The notes under the pieces were generated by a model. It ran no database searches. It was not told the origin of the DNA and worked only from the letters and a program-made list of their open reading frames with translations. Both the position numbers and the translations under genes were made by a program. A stretch of DNA of 64,000 bases from Mycolicibacterium thermoresistibile (GTDB lineage: Bacteria > Actinomycetota > Actinomycetes > Mycobacteriales > Mycobacteriaceae): positions 4,216,001 to 4,280,000 of the forward strand of contig NZ_LT906483.1 of NCBI RefSeq assembly GCF_900187065.1. Reading direction: 5' to 3'. Positions 18,537-27,796 of this stretch are shown here, one piece after another. The stretch's first letter is position 1; each line of letters opens with the position of its first letter.

Positions 18537-19563
18537 CTTCGGAGCACCTCCCCTTCGACGGGTCCGGTGGGCCACCGAACGGGATCAGGATGTCGCTGCC
18601 CGCGGGTCCGTTGATCTTGATCCGGGTCGAGCAGTAGAAGATGTTGAAGTAGGCACCGTAGGCGCCCAGCGACTGCAACCGCAGGTAGTTCTCGGCCAGC
18701 GGTTCGATGACCCGGTTCACCTCCTCCTTGCGGTTGTCGATCTCGGTGGCCAGCGGCCGCAGGTTCTCCAGCACGCCCTGCACCGGCCGGCGGCCGTTGC
18801 GCAGCATGTCGGTCAGGTCGTTCTCGGCCGACGCGAGCGGCGGCAGGGCGCCGGCGATCGGATCGCGGCCCTCGGCCAGGCCGGTGATCAGTTGCTGCAG
18901 TTGATCGACGCTGGCATCGAATTCGGCGCTCTTCTCGTCGAGCGTTCCGACCACGGCGTTGAGGTGGGTGATGACGTCGTTGATGACGTAGTAGCGGTCG
19001 GCGAGGCGCTGGGTGAACGAACCGGTGTTGGCCAGCAGTTCGGACAGGGCGCCGCCCTGGCCCTGCAGCGCCTGGATCACCGCGGTGCTGATCTCGTTGA
19101 CCTTGTGACCCTCCAGGCCCTTGAGCACCGGTCGCAGGCCGCCCAGCAACGCGTCGAGGTCCAGCGCCGGCTGGGTGTTGGTCTGCGGGATCCGCCCGCC
19201 CGGCGGGAGTTTCTTCAATTCACCCGGGCCCGACGCGATTTCGAGGTAGCGATCGCCGACCAGGTTCTCATAGCGGATCAGGGCGCGGGTCGAGGTGTAG
19301 AGCTGATACCGCTTGTTGACGTCGAAGGAGACGTCAACGGTGTTGTCCTCGTTGAGTTTCACGCTCTTGACGGTGCCCACGGGGACACCGGCGATGCGGA
19401 CGTCGTCGCCGGTCTCCAACCGCGACGCGTCGGTGAAGGTGGCGTGATAGGTCCGGCCGGAGGCGAACCGGAACTCGCCGAAGACCACCACCAGGCCGGC
19501 GGCGACCAGCACCATCGCGATGGTGAACACCACCACCTTGATCATGGTTGCCCGAGGATTCAT
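18529..19563 (-). CDS. mce4B: Mce4B sterol-import protein
   Basis: A 344-aa Mce subunit. An N-terminal anchor (VVVFTIAMVLVAAGLVVVFG) is followed by the MCE domain with GDDVRIAGVPVGTVKSV, helical segments, and a short cysteine-containing C-terminus. The ATG at 19563 overlaps the mce4A stop in TGATG; a GTG one codon upstream is equally possible. Matches Rv3498c in position and size. Confidence 0.95.
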   Translation of the reverse strand: MNPRATMIKVVVFTIAMVLVAAGLVVVFGEFRFASGRTYHATFTDASRLETGDDVRIAGVPVGTVKSVKLNEDNTVDVSFDVNKRYQLYTSTRALIRYENLVGDRYLEIASGPGELKKLPPGGRIPQTNTQPALDLDALLGGLRPVLKGLEGHKVNEISTAVIQALQGQGGALSELLANTGSFTQRLADRYYVINDVITHLNAVVGTLDEKSAEFDASVDQLQQLITGLAEGRDPIAGALPPLASAENDLTDMLRNGRRPVQGVLENLRPLATEIDNRKEEVNRVIEPLAENYLRLQSLGAYGAYFNIFYCSTRIKINGPAGSDILIPFGGPPDPSKGRCSEDG

Positions 19564-20765
19564 CACCAGTCATCCCGTTCCGCGAACGCGCCGTTGAACA
19601 GGAACTGCAGGGTCGAGGGAGCGTCGAGCTGCAGCTCGGTGAACGGCTGATAGGGGATATAGGCGTTGTCGGTCACCAGGAACGGCGCCTTGTACCAGGA
19701 GCCGCCGCCCTGCTTGCCGGGCATGTCCGGCAGGCCCCGGCAGTTCGGCCCGCCCTTGGCGTTCACGATCGGCAGGCTCTCCGGGTAGGTGTACGACGGC
19801 GAACCCAGCAGGAAGTTCGACGAGGTGAACAGACCGGGCCGGGTGCCGCCGATCACCGGGGCGAACTCCCGGATGGCGCGGTCGATGGCCTGCAGCAGAC
19901 ATCCGTACTGCGGTGAGTAGTCGGCGGTGACCTTCAGCGGCGCCCGGAGGCGCTGGATCGCCGCGATGTAGTCCTCGGCGCCGGGTTCCAGGGTCGCCAC
20001 CGCGGTGTCCGACAGCCCGGTTGCGGCCAACAGGGTTGCGTTCAAATCGTTTTCGCGTTCGGTGATGGTGGCGCTCAGGGTCGGGGCGTTGTCGATGATC
20101 GTCACGATGTCCGGCCCGGCGTCGGAGTAGACCGCGCCGACCGCGGCCGTCCGCCGGAAATCCTCCTGCAGCGTCGGCATCTTCGGATTCAACCGCGCCG
20201 CAAGCTCGTTGGCGCCGACCAGGGCGGCACCGAGGTTGTCACCGTTGCCGCGCAGTCCCTCGGCGAGCGCGGTGAGGGTGGCGTTGAGCTCGATCGGATC
20301 GACCTGGTTCAGCACCTCCATCAGGGTCTGGAACAAGGTGTTGACCTCGAGTTGCACATCGCCGGCCGACACGTGTGCGCCGGGCCGCAACGCGGTCGGT
20401 TCGGGCCGCTCCGGCGGCAGGAACTCCACCGACTTGGCGCCGAAGATGGTGTTGCCGGCGATCTGCACCGGGGCGTTGGACGGGATGAACCGCATCTGAT
20501 CGCGGTTGATCGCCAACGTCAATTTCGCGTCGTCACCGGTGTATTCGATGTCGTCGACCTTGCCGACCTGCAGGCCGCGGTACTTGACCTTGGCACCCCG
20601 CTCCATCACCAGGCCCGCGCGCGGCGCGGTCACCGTGACGGTGTCGGTGCGCACGAAGGCCGCGGAGTACGCCAGGTAGGTGAACACGACGAACGCCACG
20701 ATGACCGCGGCGAGGATCGCCGCGGCGATCCTCACGTGCAGTCTCCTGGAGCCGGTGTCCGCCAT
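19563..20765 (-). CDS. mce4A: Mce4A sterol-import protein
   Basis: A 400-aa Mce subunit and first mce gene of the operon. An N-terminal hydrophobic anchor (IAAAILAAVIVAFVVFTYLAY) leads to the MCE domain with GAKVKYRGLQVGKVDDIEY, then helices and a C-terminal domain with a long proline/aromatic segment. In M. tuberculosis Mce4A is needed for cholesterol uptake. It starts 8 bp after yrbE4B. Confidence 0.95.
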   Translation of the reverse strand: MADTGSRRLHVRIAAAILAAVIVAFVVFTYLAYSAAFVRTDTVTVTAPRAGLVMERGAKVKYRGLQVGKVDDIEYTGDDAKLTLAINRDQMRFIPSNAPVQIAGNTIFGAKSVEFLPPERPEPTALRPGAHVSAGDVQLEVNTLFQTLMEVLNQVDPIELNATLTALAEGLRGNGDNLGAALVGANELAARLNPKMPTLQEDFRRTAAVGAVYSDAGPDIVTIIDNAPTLSATITERENDLNATLLAATGLSDTAVATLEPGAEDYIAAIQRLRAPLKVTADYSPQYGCLLQAIDRAIREFAPVIGGTRPGLFTSSNFLLGSPSYTYPESLPIVNAKGGPNCRGLPDMPGKQGGGSWYKAPFLVTDNAYIPYQPFTELQLDAPSTLQFLFNGAFAERDDW

Positions 20766-20773
20766 TGTCCCCC

Positions 20774-21616
20774 TTATCCGGAGAGGTTGAAGTTACCGGA
20801 CGCCCCGTAGACGGCCAGTGAGATGAACAGCGTCAGGACGACGACGACGATCAGCGAGGTCCGCACGGCCTGACCGACCGCGATGCCCACGCCGACCGGG
20901 CCGCCGGAGGCGTTGTAGCCGTAGTAGGTGTGCACCAGCATCACCGCGACCGCCATCACGATGGCCTGCAGGAACGACCACAACAGATCGTCGGGGTTGA
21001 GGAAGGTGTTGAAGTAGTGGTCGTACAGGCCGCCGGACTGGCCGTTGATGTACACGGTGGTGAACCGGGCGGCGAAGAACGCCGCGAGCACCGACAGCGA
21101 GTACAGCGGGACGATCGCGATGAGACCCGCGATCAGCCGGGTGGACACCAGGTAGGACACCGAGTGCACCGCCATCGATTCGACCGCGTCGATCTCCTCG
21201 GCCACCCGCATCGCCCCCAACTGGGCGGTGGTGCCGGCGCCGATGGTCGCGGCCAGCGCGATACCGGCGATCACCGGCGCGATGATGCGCACGTTCAGGA
21301 ACGCCGACAGGAACCCGGTGAGGGCCTCGATGCCGATGTTGCCCAGCGAGTCGTAGCCCTGCACCGCCACCACACCACCGGAGGCCAGCGTCAGGAACGC
21401 GGCGACCCCGACCGTGCCGCCGATGATCACCAGGGCGCCGGTGCCCAGGGTCATCTCGGCGACCAGCCGGATCGTCTCCTTGCGGTACTTGGTGACCGCG
21501 TTGGGGATGTAGCGCACGGTCTCGCCGTAGAACAGCGCCTGTTCGCCGAAGGCGTCCACCGCCTTGGGCACCATCCGGAACGCCCGGCGCAGCCGCAGGG
21601 TCACGTCATAGCTCAT
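20774..21616 (-). CDS. yrbE4B: YrbE4B permease
   Basis: A 280-aa integral membrane permease of the MlaE/YrbE family. About five or six hydrophobic helices are visible. It contains the family signature EEIDAVESMAVHSVSYLV, the cytoplasmic coupling loop that contacts the ATPase (MceG, encoded elsewhere). It pairs with YrbE4A to form the inner-membrane channel of Mce4. The start has GGGGGTC upstream and lies 12 bp after yrbE4A. Confidence 0.95.
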   Translation of the reverse strand: MSYDVTLRLRRAFRMVPKAVDAFGEQALFYGETVRYIPNAVTKYRKETIRLVAEMTLGTGALVIIGGTVGVAAFLTLASGGVVAVQGYDSLGNIGIEALTGFLSAFLNVRIIAPVIAGIALAATIGAGTTAQLGAMRVAEEIDAVESMAVHSVSYLVSTRLIAGLIAIVPLYSLSVLAAFFAARFTTVYINGQSGGLYDHYFNTFLNPDDLLWSFLQAIVMAVAVMLVHTYYGYNASGGPVGVGIAVGQAVRTSLIVVVVLTLFISLAVYGASGNFNLSG

Positions 21617-21628
21617 CGGCGACCCCCA

Positions 21629-22390
21629 TCAGTCCAGCACCTGCGTACCGAGCGCCGTCATGACGACGTTGATGACGAACAGACAGATGAAGGCGTAGAC
21701 GACGGTCTCGTTGACCGCCTCACCGACGCCCTTGGGGCCGCCCTTGACGGTCAGACCGCGGTAGCAGCCGACCAGACCGGCGGTGACCCCGAACAACAGC
21801 GCCTTGACTTCGGCGAGCAGCAGTTCGGGCAGCCCGGTGAGCACGGTCAGACCGTTGACGAACGCGCCGGGGTTGACCCCCTGCAACAGCACCGAGAACA
21901 CATAGCCGCCGGACAGCCCGATCGCGCAGACCAACCCGTTGAGCAGCAGTGCCACAAAGGTCGAGGCCAGCACGCGGGGCACCACCAGCCGCTGGATCGG
22001 ATCGATGCCCAGCACCCGCATGGCGTCGATCTCCTCGCGGATGGTGCGGGCGCCCAGGTCCGCGCAGATCGCCGTGGCCCCGGCCCCGGCGACCACCAGC
22101 ACGGTCACCACCGGACCGAGCTGGGTGATGGTGCCGAAAGCGGTTCCGGCCCCGGACAGGTCGGCGGCGCCGATCTCCCGCAGCAGGATGTTGAGCGTGA
22201 ACGCGACCAGCACGGTGAACGGTATGGACACCAGCAGGGTCGGGATCAGGGAGACCCGCGCGATCATCCAGGTCTGGTCGAGAAACTCCCGGAGCTGAAA
22301 CGGACGCCGGAAGATCTTGACGAAGGTTTCGCCGGACATCTCCATGAACCCGCCCACGGCCCGGGCCGGGACCGCGAGCTGTTGGATCAA
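21629..22390 (-). CDS. yrbE4A: YrbE4A permease
   Basis: A 253-aa MlaE/YrbE permease, first gene of the mce4 transporter block. The coupling-loop signature REEIDAMRVLGIDPIQRLVV is present and hydrophobic helices span the rest. The frame opens at 22423, but I place the start at the TTG at 22390: GGAG precedes it, the length then matches the 254-aa M. tuberculosis homologue, and the protein begins with IQQLAVPARAVGG. Two KstR boxes lie 130-230 bp upstream. Confidence 0.93.
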   Translation of the reverse strand: MIQQLAVPARAVGGFMEMSGETFVKIFRRPFQLREFLDQTWMIARVSLIPTLLVSIPFTVLVAFTLNILLREIGAADLSGAGTAFGTITQLGPVVTVLVVAGAGATAICADLGARTIREEIDAMRVLGIDPIQRLVVPRVLASTFVALLLNGLVCAIGLSGGYVFSVLLQGVNPGAFVNGLTVLTGLPELLLAEVKALLFGVTAGLVGCYRGLTVKGGPKGVGEAVNETVVYAFICLFVINVVMTALGTQVLD

Positions 22391-22518
22391 TCTCGGCTCC
22401 GTTCTAGAAACACGGGACTCCACAGAATCGCCACGGCCAGCATGTTCGAATGCGCGGACACAAGCCGGCTCCCCGAACTGGCGTGGACGTTGCTCTCGGT
22501 GAGCGGGATCATAGTAAC

Positions 22519-22532
22519 TAGAACGAGTTCAC
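22519..22532. promoter_or_regulatory. KstR box, one mismatch, upstream of yrbE4A
   Basis: TAGAACGAGTTCAC matches the KstR consensus TNNAACNNGTTNNA at all but the last position. With the perfect box at 22607 it makes a double operator in the 261-bp gap between hsd4A and yrbE4A, suggesting an internal KstR-controlled promoter for the mce4 block. Confidence 0.65.
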
Positions 22533-22606
22533 AGTGTCAAAGCTGCTATTTTGCAGCAAAATCGGCCTCTTTTTGCTGGTCAGAGCAAATGTGACCGACA
22601 TCATTC

Positions 22607-22620
22607 TGGAACACGTTCTA
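22607..22620. promoter_or_regulatory. KstR box upstream of yrbE4A
   Basis: TGGAACACGTTCTA is a perfect TNNAACNNGTTNNA match. It lies 31 bp past the hsd4A stop and about 217 bp before the yrbE4A start, so it belongs to the mce4 promoter rather than to hsd4A. KstR is the TetR-family sterol repressor, released by 3-oxo-cholestenoyl-CoA-type ligands. Confidence 0.85.
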
Positions 22621-22651
22621 GTCGCATTTACCGTCGTCCGTTCAGTCCCGG

Positions 22652-23575
22652 TCAGTCCGTCACGCCCATCAGTTCGGTGGCCGAGAACCCGCGGTTCGGA
22701 TCACGGTCTGCGAAATAGGACCGCAGCGTCTCGCTCAGGTCGGCCGGATCCCAGGCGTCGGCCCGGGCCTCGAAGCGCCGCTCGGCGGTGGGTGCTGCTA
22801 CCAACGTCACAGTCGGACCATAGACGATGAACAGTTGCCCGTTGACCGCTTCGGACGCCGGCGACGCCAGGAACCGCACCAGGGTGACGACGTGCTCCGG
22901 TGACAGCGGATCGATCTGCCCCTCGGCGAGCTCGGGCTCGTCGCCGAACACCGCTGCGGTCATCGCGGTACGGGCCCGCGGCGCGATGGCGTTGGCCCGC
23001 ACCCCGTAGCGTTCCAGCGCCCGCGCCGCCGTCAAGGTGAGCGCGGTGATGCCAGCCTTGGCGGCGCCGTAGTTGGCCTGCCCGATCGGACCGGAAAGCC
23101 CGGCCTCCGAGGAGGTGTTGATGATCCGGCCGTACACCTGCCCGCCGGACTCCTTGGCCTTGGCGCGCCAGTAGGCGGCCGCATTGCGGGTCAGCAGGAA
23201 ATGACCGCGCAGGTGCACCGCGATGACGGCGTCCCAGTCCTCATCGGACATGTTGAACAGCATCTTGTCGCGGGTGATCCCGGCGTTGTTCACGACGATG
23301 CCCAATCCGCCCAGGTTGTCGGCGGTCTGAACCAGTTCGTCGGCGGTGGCCCGCTGGCTGATGTCGCCGGCGACCGCCACCCCCTTGGAGCCGGCGGCGG
23401 CGATCTCGTCGAGCACGTCGGATGTGTCCAGTGCCGACGCGATGTCGTTGACCACGACGGTCGCACCCGCACGGGCCAGGCCGATCGCCTCGGCCCGGCC
23501 CAGGCCGGCCGCGGCGCCGGTCACCACCGCGACCAGCCCGGACAGATCGTTCGTGGCTGGCGTATTGGTCGTCAA
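22652..23575 (-). CDS. hsd4A: Hsd4A, 17beta-hydroxysteroid / 22-hydroxyacyl-CoA dehydrogenase
   Basis: A 307-aa SDR (Rv3502c type) that oxidises beta-hydroxyacyl-CoA intermediates of the sterol side chain and can oxidise 17beta-hydroxysteroids. Visible are VVTGAAAGLGRAEA (NAD binding), VVNNAG, catalytic Ser in INTSSEAG and Tyr/Lys in GQANYGAAKAG. The start is a TTG at 23575 with AGAGG 10 nt upstream. It follows fdxD by 13 bp and is read from the KstR-controlled promoter at 23888. Tolerant to a C-terminal extension of about 50 residues beyond the core SDR. Confidence 0.9.
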   Translation of the reverse strand: MTTNTPATNDLSGLVAVVTGAAAGLGRAEAIGLARAGATVVVNDIASALDTSDVLDEIAAAGSKGVAVAGDISQRATADELVQTADNLGGLGIVVNNAGITRDKMLFNMSDEDWDAVIAVHLRGHFLLTRNAAAYWRAKAKESGGQVYGRIINTSSEAGLSGPIGQANYGAAKAGITALTLTAARALERYGVRANAIAPRARTAMTAAVFGDEPELAEGQIDPLSPEHVVTLVRFLASPASEAVNGQLFIVYGPTVTLVAAPTAERRFEARADAWDPADLSETLRSYFADRDPNRGFSATELMGVTD

Positions 23576-23588
23576 TTTATGAATACCT

Positions 23589-23780
23589 CTAGTCTCTGCG
23601 ATTCAGGGCTGCCCGAGGGCATTCGTCGATGGCCTGGAGTGCCTTCTGCTCCAACTCCGCCGGGATGGGATCGAGCTTGACCACCGCGTAGTCGTCATCG
23701 TCGAGCTCGAAGATCTCCGGGGAGATGCCCACGCAGATCGCGTTGCCCTCACAACGGTCCCGGTCCACTTCCACTCGCAT
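23589..23780 (-). CDS. fdxD: FdxD ferredoxin
   Basis: A 63-aa single-cluster ferredoxin. Its cysteines C10, C16 and C54 (DRCEGNAIC and DECPRAAL) are the three ligands of a 3Fe-4S-type cluster; the residue that is often His or Cys between the first two is Asn13. It probably supplies electrons to a sterol P450 such as Cyp125 or Cyp142. The first gene of the fdxD-hsd4A unit, with a KstR box 107 bp upstream that it shares divergently with fadE26. Start chosen at MRVEVDRD with AAGGAGG upstream. Confidence 0.9.
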   Translation of the reverse strand: MRVEVDRDRCEGNAICVGISPEIFELDDDDYAVVKLDPIPAELEQKALQAIDECPRAALNRRD

Positions 23781-23887
23781 CGCAACCTCCTTGCCCTCGC
23801 GGTTGCCGTCTGTGCAGCCGCGGATGATGGTCAGAATACGACCCGCCGGACCCCCGCCTCGGCGCATTGCCATCTGGACCGCCAGAC

Positions 23888-23901
23888 TAGAACGTGTTAC
23901 A
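23888..23901. promoter_or_regulatory. KstR box between fdxD and fadE26
   Basis: TAGAACGTGTTACA, a perfect consensus match, lies in the divergent promoter region between fdxD (minus) and fadE26 (plus). One operator could repress both units. Confidence 0.85.
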
Positions 23902-23949
23902 ACCGGGTGAGAATCTGGGTCACCCCTCCCGTCGAGGCAAAGGACACTC

Positions 23950-25140
23950 ATGCGGATCGGCTACACGCCCGAGCAGGAGGAGTTGCGCCGCGAACTGCGG
24001 GCCTACTTCTCGAAACTGATGACGCCCGACCGGGTGGAAGCGCTGAACTCCGCCGAAGGCGAATACGGGCGCGGCGACGTCTACCGCGAGACCGTCGCCC
24101 AGATGGGTCGCGACGGTTGGCTCGCGCTGGGCTGGCCGAAGGAATACGGCGGTCAGGCCCGGTCGGCGATGGACCAGCTGATCTTCACCGATGAGGCCGC
24201 GATCGCCGGCGCACCGGTGCCGTTCCTGACCATCAACAGCGTCGCGCCGACGATCATGCACTTCGGCACCGAGGAGCAGAAGAAGTTCTTCCTGCCCAAG
24301 ATCGCCGCGGGTGAGCTGCATTTCTCGATCGGTTACTCCGAGCCGGGCGCGGGCACCGACCTGGCCTCGCTGCGCACCACCGCGGTGCGCGACGGCGACG
24401 AGTACGTGATCAACGGTCAGAAGATGTGGACCAGTCTGATCCAGTACGCCGACTACGTGTGGCTGGCGGTCCGCACCAACCCGGAAGCCAAGAAGCACCG
24501 CGGAATCTCGATGCTGATCGTGCCCACCACCGCGGAGGGCTTCTCCTGGACCCCGGTGCACACCATGGCCGGTGTCGACACCAGCGCCACCTACTACCAG
24601 GACGTGCGGGTGCCGGTGAGCAACCGCGTCGGCGAGGAGAACGAGGGCTGGAAGCTGGTCACCAATCAGCTCAACCACGAGCGCGTGGCGCTCGTCTCCG
24701 CCCAACCCATCTTCCTGGCGCTCGACGGGGTCCGGGAATGGGCGCAGAGCACTCACATCTCGCCGGACGGACGGGGCCCCCGGGTGATCGACGCCGAGTG
24801 GGTGCAGCTGAACCTGGCCCGTGTGCACGCCAAGGCCGAGGTGCTCAAGCTGATCAACTGGGAACTGGCGTCCAGCGACGCGGCGGCGCCCTCCCCGGCG
24901 GACGCGTCGGCGGCCAAGGTGTTCGGCACCGAGCTGGCCACCGAGGCGTACCGGCTGCTGATGGAGGTGCTGGGCACCAGGGCGACACTGCGCCCGGACT
25001 CCCCCGGCGCGCTGCTGCGGGGGCGGATCGAACGGATGCACCGCAGCTGCCTGATCCTGACCTTCGGCGGCGGCACCAACGAGGTTCAGCGCGACATCAT
25101 CGGCATGGTCGCGCTCGGCCTGCCCAGGGTGAACCGGTAG
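23950..25140 (+). CDS. fadE26: FadE26 (ChsE4) acyl-CoA dehydrogenase subunit
   Basis: A 396-aa acyl-CoA dehydrogenase, alpha subunit of the ChsE4-ChsE5 alpha2beta2 enzyme. It dehydrogenates 3-oxo-cholest-4-en-26-oyl-CoA and shorter sterol side-chain thioesters. FAD/acyl-CoA landmarks are YSEPGAGTDLASL and VNGQKMWTSL mid-protein and TFGGGTNEVQRDI at the C-terminus. AAAGGA lies 7 nt upstream of the ATG. It is followed 15 bp later by fadE27, which is required for a functional enzyme. Confidence 0.94.
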   Translation: MRIGYTPEQEELRRELRAYFSKLMTPDRVEALNSAEGEYGRGDVYRETVAQMGRDGWLALGWPKEYGGQARSAMDQLIFTDEAAIAGAPVPFLTINSVAPTIMHFGTEEQKKFFLPKIAAGELHFSIGYSEPGAGTDLASLRTTAVRDGDEYVINGQKMWTSLIQYADYVWLAVRTNPEAKKHRGISMLIVPTTAEGFSWTPVHTMAGVDTSATYYQDVRVPVSNRVGEENEGWKLVTNQLNHERVALVSAQPIFLALDGVREWAQSTHISPDGRGPRVIDAEWVQLNLARVHAKAEVLKLINWELASSDAAAPSPADASAAKVFGTELATEAYRLLMEVLGTRATLRPDSPGALLRGRIERMHRSCLILTFGGGTNEVQRDIIGMVALGLPRVNR

Positions 25141-25155
25141 GAATCGAGGACTCAC

Positions 25156-26259
25156 ATGGACTTCACATCGACAGAGGCCGCCGAGGAACTGGGCGGGCTG
25201 GTGCGCACCATCACCGAATCGGTGTGCACCCACGAGCATCAGCGTGAGCTCGACAAACTCGAGCAGCGCTTCGACACCGAACTGTGGGCCAAGCTGATCG
25301 ACGCCGACGTGTTGTCGACGGCGGCGCCGGAATCGATCGGCGGCGGCGGTTTCGGTGTGCTCGAGCAGGTGGCGGTGCTCGTGGCGCTGGGCCGTCAACT
25401 CGGGGCGGTGCCCTACCTGGAGTCGGTGGTGCTCGGCGCCGGCGCGCTGGCCGAGTTCGGGTCGGATGCGCAGCGGGAACAGTGGGCAGCCCCGGCCGTC
25501 GGCGGACAGCGCATCCTCACCGCCGCACTCGAGGGCGAGACGGGTGAGGGGCCGGTCCGGGCCGAGGTCAATGCCGACTCCGGCCACACCCTGACCGGCA
25601 CCCGCACCCTGGTGCGCTTCGGCCCGGTGGCGGACGGATTCCTGGTTCCCGCCGAAACCGACTCCGGCACCCGGGTTTTCCTGGTGGCGGCCGACGATCC
25701 CGGCGTCACCGTCACGGCGCTGAACACCACCGGACGCGGCAGCGTGGGCCGGCTGGAGCTGGCCGGCACGGTATTGCCGCCGGATCGGACCGTCGGTGCC
25801 GACGAAGCCGCGCTGCGCTGGATAAAGATTCGCAACATTCTGGGCCACAGCGCTTTTCAGCTCGGCGTGCTGGAGCGGGCGTTGGAGATGACCGCGGCCT
25901 ATGCGCGCGAGCGCGAGCAGTTCGACCGCCCCATCGGCAGCTTCCAGGCGGTGTCCCAGCGGCTCGCCGACGGTTACATCGACATCAAGGGTCTGCGGTT
26001 GACCCTCACCCAGGCGGCGTGGCGGGTGTCCGAGCAGATGCCGGCCGACGTGGACGTGCACACCGCTGCGTTCTGGGCCGCCGAGGCCGGCCACCGGGTC
26101 GCGCACACCGCGGTTCACGTGCACGGCGGGGTCGGCATCGACATCGATCATCCGGTGCACCGGTACTTCCTGGCGGCCAAACAGACCGAGTTCACCCTCG
26201 GCAGCGCCACCGGGCAGCTGTTGCAGATCGGCGGTCAACTGGCCGACACACCGGTGTGA
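25156..26259 (+). CDS. fadE27: FadE27 (ChsE5) acyl-CoA dehydrogenase subunit
   Basis: A 367-aa beta subunit of the ChsE4-ChsE5 sterol acyl-CoA dehydrogenase. The N-terminal and middle domains are degenerate, as in other beta-type FadE proteins, while the C-terminal helical domain (REREQFDRPIGSFQAVSQRLAD, then HVHGGVGIDIDHPVHRYFL at the end) is well conserved. The ATG follows GAGGACTCAC. The two-subunit organisation is characteristic of the KstR-regulated FadEs. Confidence 0.93.
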   Translation: MDFTSTEAAEELGGLVRTITESVCTHEHQRELDKLEQRFDTELWAKLIDADVLSTAAPESIGGGGFGVLEQVAVLVALGRQLGAVPYLESVVLGAGALAEFGSDAQREQWAAPAVGGQRILTAALEGETGEGPVRAEVNADSGHTLTGTRTLVRFGPVADGFLVPAETDSGTRVFLVAADDPGVTVTALNTTGRGSVGRLELAGTVLPPDRTVGADEAALRWIKIRNILGHSAFQLGVLERALEMTAAYAREREQFDRPIGSFQAVSQRLADGYIDIKGLRLTLTQAAWRVSEQMPADVDVHTAAFWAAEAGHRVAHTAVHVHGGVGIDIDHPVHRYFLAAKQTEFTLGSATGQLLQIGGQLADTPV

Positions 26260-26272
26260 TCCCGCGGATCTG

Positions 26273-27796
26273 ATGGCCGAAACCGTCACCGCACTGCTCG
26301 AACCGCTGATCGACGTCGAGGACCGGGGCGTCTGGTTCGAGGACGAGTTCACCCCGTGGCGGGCCCATCTCGAACAGGCCTCGGCGCTGGCGGCGGCGCT
26401 CACCGCGCGGCTGGACCCGAACCGGCCGCCCCATGTCGGGGTGCTGTCGGGCAACACGCCGATGTTCTCGGCCCTGCTGGTCGCCGCCGCGATGACCGGG
26501 CTGGTGCCGGTCGGGCTCAACCCGACCCGGCGCGGCGCGGCCCTGGTCCGCGACATCGAGCGGGCCGACTGCCGGCTGGTGCTGGCCGATGATCCCGAAT
26601 CGGTGCCCGCCGGTGTGGATTTCATCGACGTCACCGCACCGCGGTTCGCCGACGAGCTGGCCGCCCACCGCGGCGCACCGGTCCGGTTCCGGCGCGCGGC
26701 GCCCGACGACCTGTTCATGTTGATCTTCACCTCGGGCACCAGCGGCGACCCGAAGGCGGTCCGGGTGACCCACGACAAGGTGGCCCATCCCGGCACCATG
26801 CTGGCCACCCGATTCGGTCTGGGTCCGGCCGACACCTGTTATCTGTCGATGCCGCTGTTCCACTCCAACGCGATCATGGCCGGCTGGGCAGTCGCCGTCG
26901 CGGCCGGCGCGTCGGTGGCGTTGCGGCGCAGATTCTCGGCATCCCAGTTCATTCCGGATGTGCGCCGCTACCGGGCCAGCTACGCCAACTACGTCGGCAA
27001 ACCGCTGTCCTACATCCTGGCCACCCCGCCGCGCGCGGACGACGCCGACAACCCGTTGAGGATCCTGTACGGCAACGAGGGCGCGCCACGCGACATCGCC
27101 AGGTTCGCCCGCAGGTTCGACGTGCTGGTGGTGGACGGTTTCGGATCCACCGAGGGCGGGGTGGCGATCGCCCGCACCCCCGACACCCCGGACGGGGCGT
27201 TGGGACCGCTCACCGACGAGGTCGCGATCATCGACGTCGACACCGGGGAGCCCTGTCCGCCGGGAAAGATCGGCGAGATCGTCAACCCGACCGGGCCGGG
27301 GTGGTTCCGGGGCTACTACAACGATCCGGACGCCGAGGCCGAGCGGATGGCCGGCGGCGTCTACCACACCGGGGACCTCGGCTACTGCGATGAGAACGGC
27401 TACATCTATTTCGCCGGCCGGCTCGGCGACTGGATGCGGGTCGACGGGGAGAACCTGGGCACCGCGCCGATCGAACGAATCCTGTTGCGCCACCCCGATG
27501 TCGTCGAGGCCGCGGTGTATCCGATCCCCGATCCCGCGGTGGGCGACCGGGTGATGGCGGCGCTCGTGCTGACCGACGGCGCGGAGTTCGACCCGGGACG
27601 GTTCCGGGACTTCCTCGCCGACCAACCCGATCTCGGCCCCAAACAGTGGCCGTCCTTCGTGCGGGTGGCCGAGGTGTTGCCGCGCACCGAGACGTTCAAG
27701 GTGCTCAAACGACAGCTGTCCGCCGAGGCGACCGACTGCGCCGACCCGGTGTGGCCGATCGAACGACCCCGAGGAGACCGATGCGCATCGCCGTGA
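26273..27796 (+). CDS. fadD17: FadD17 acyl-CoA synthetase
   Basis: A 507-aa AMP-forming fatty-acyl-CoA synthetase of the FadD17 type (Rv3506 position). The P-loop/AMP signature LIFTSGTSGDPKAVRVTH lies near residue 145; VDGFGSTEGG and YHTGDLGY follow. In other actinobacteria FadD17 loads CoA onto C24/C5 sterol side-chain acids. It is in one unit with fadE26-fadE27 and its end overlaps the next gene by 16 bp. Confidence 0.92.
   Translation: MAETVTALLEPLIDVEDRGVWFEDEFTPWRAHLEQASALAAALTARLDPNRPPHVGVLSGNTPMFSALLVAAAMTGLVPVGLNPTRRGAALVRDIERADCRLVLADDPESVPAGVDFIDVTAPRFADELAAHRGAPVRFRRAAPDDLFMLIFTSGTSGDPKAVRVTHDKVAHPGTMLATRFGLGPADTCYLSMPLFHSNAIMAGWAVAVAAGASVALRRRFSASQFIPDVRRYRASYANYVGKPLSYILATPPRADDADNPLRILYGNEGAPRDIARFARRFDVLVVDGFGSTEGGVAIARTPDTPDGALGPLTDEVAIIDVDTGEPCPPGKIGEIVNPTGPGWFRGYYNDPDAEAERMAGGVYHTGDLGYCDENGYIYFAGRLGDWMRVDGENLGTAPIERILLRHPDVVEAAVYPIPDPAVGDRVMAALVLTDGAEFDPGRFRDFLADQPDLGPKQWPSFVRVAEVLPRTETFKVLKRQLSAEATDCADPVWPIERPRGDRCASP

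Noticed and set aside
23920..26835. 971-codon open frame antisense to fadE26-fadE27-fadD17
   Set aside because: A shadow frame of high-GC coding DNA; composition is Arg/Gly/Asp-rich without any domain, and the sense genes are certain.
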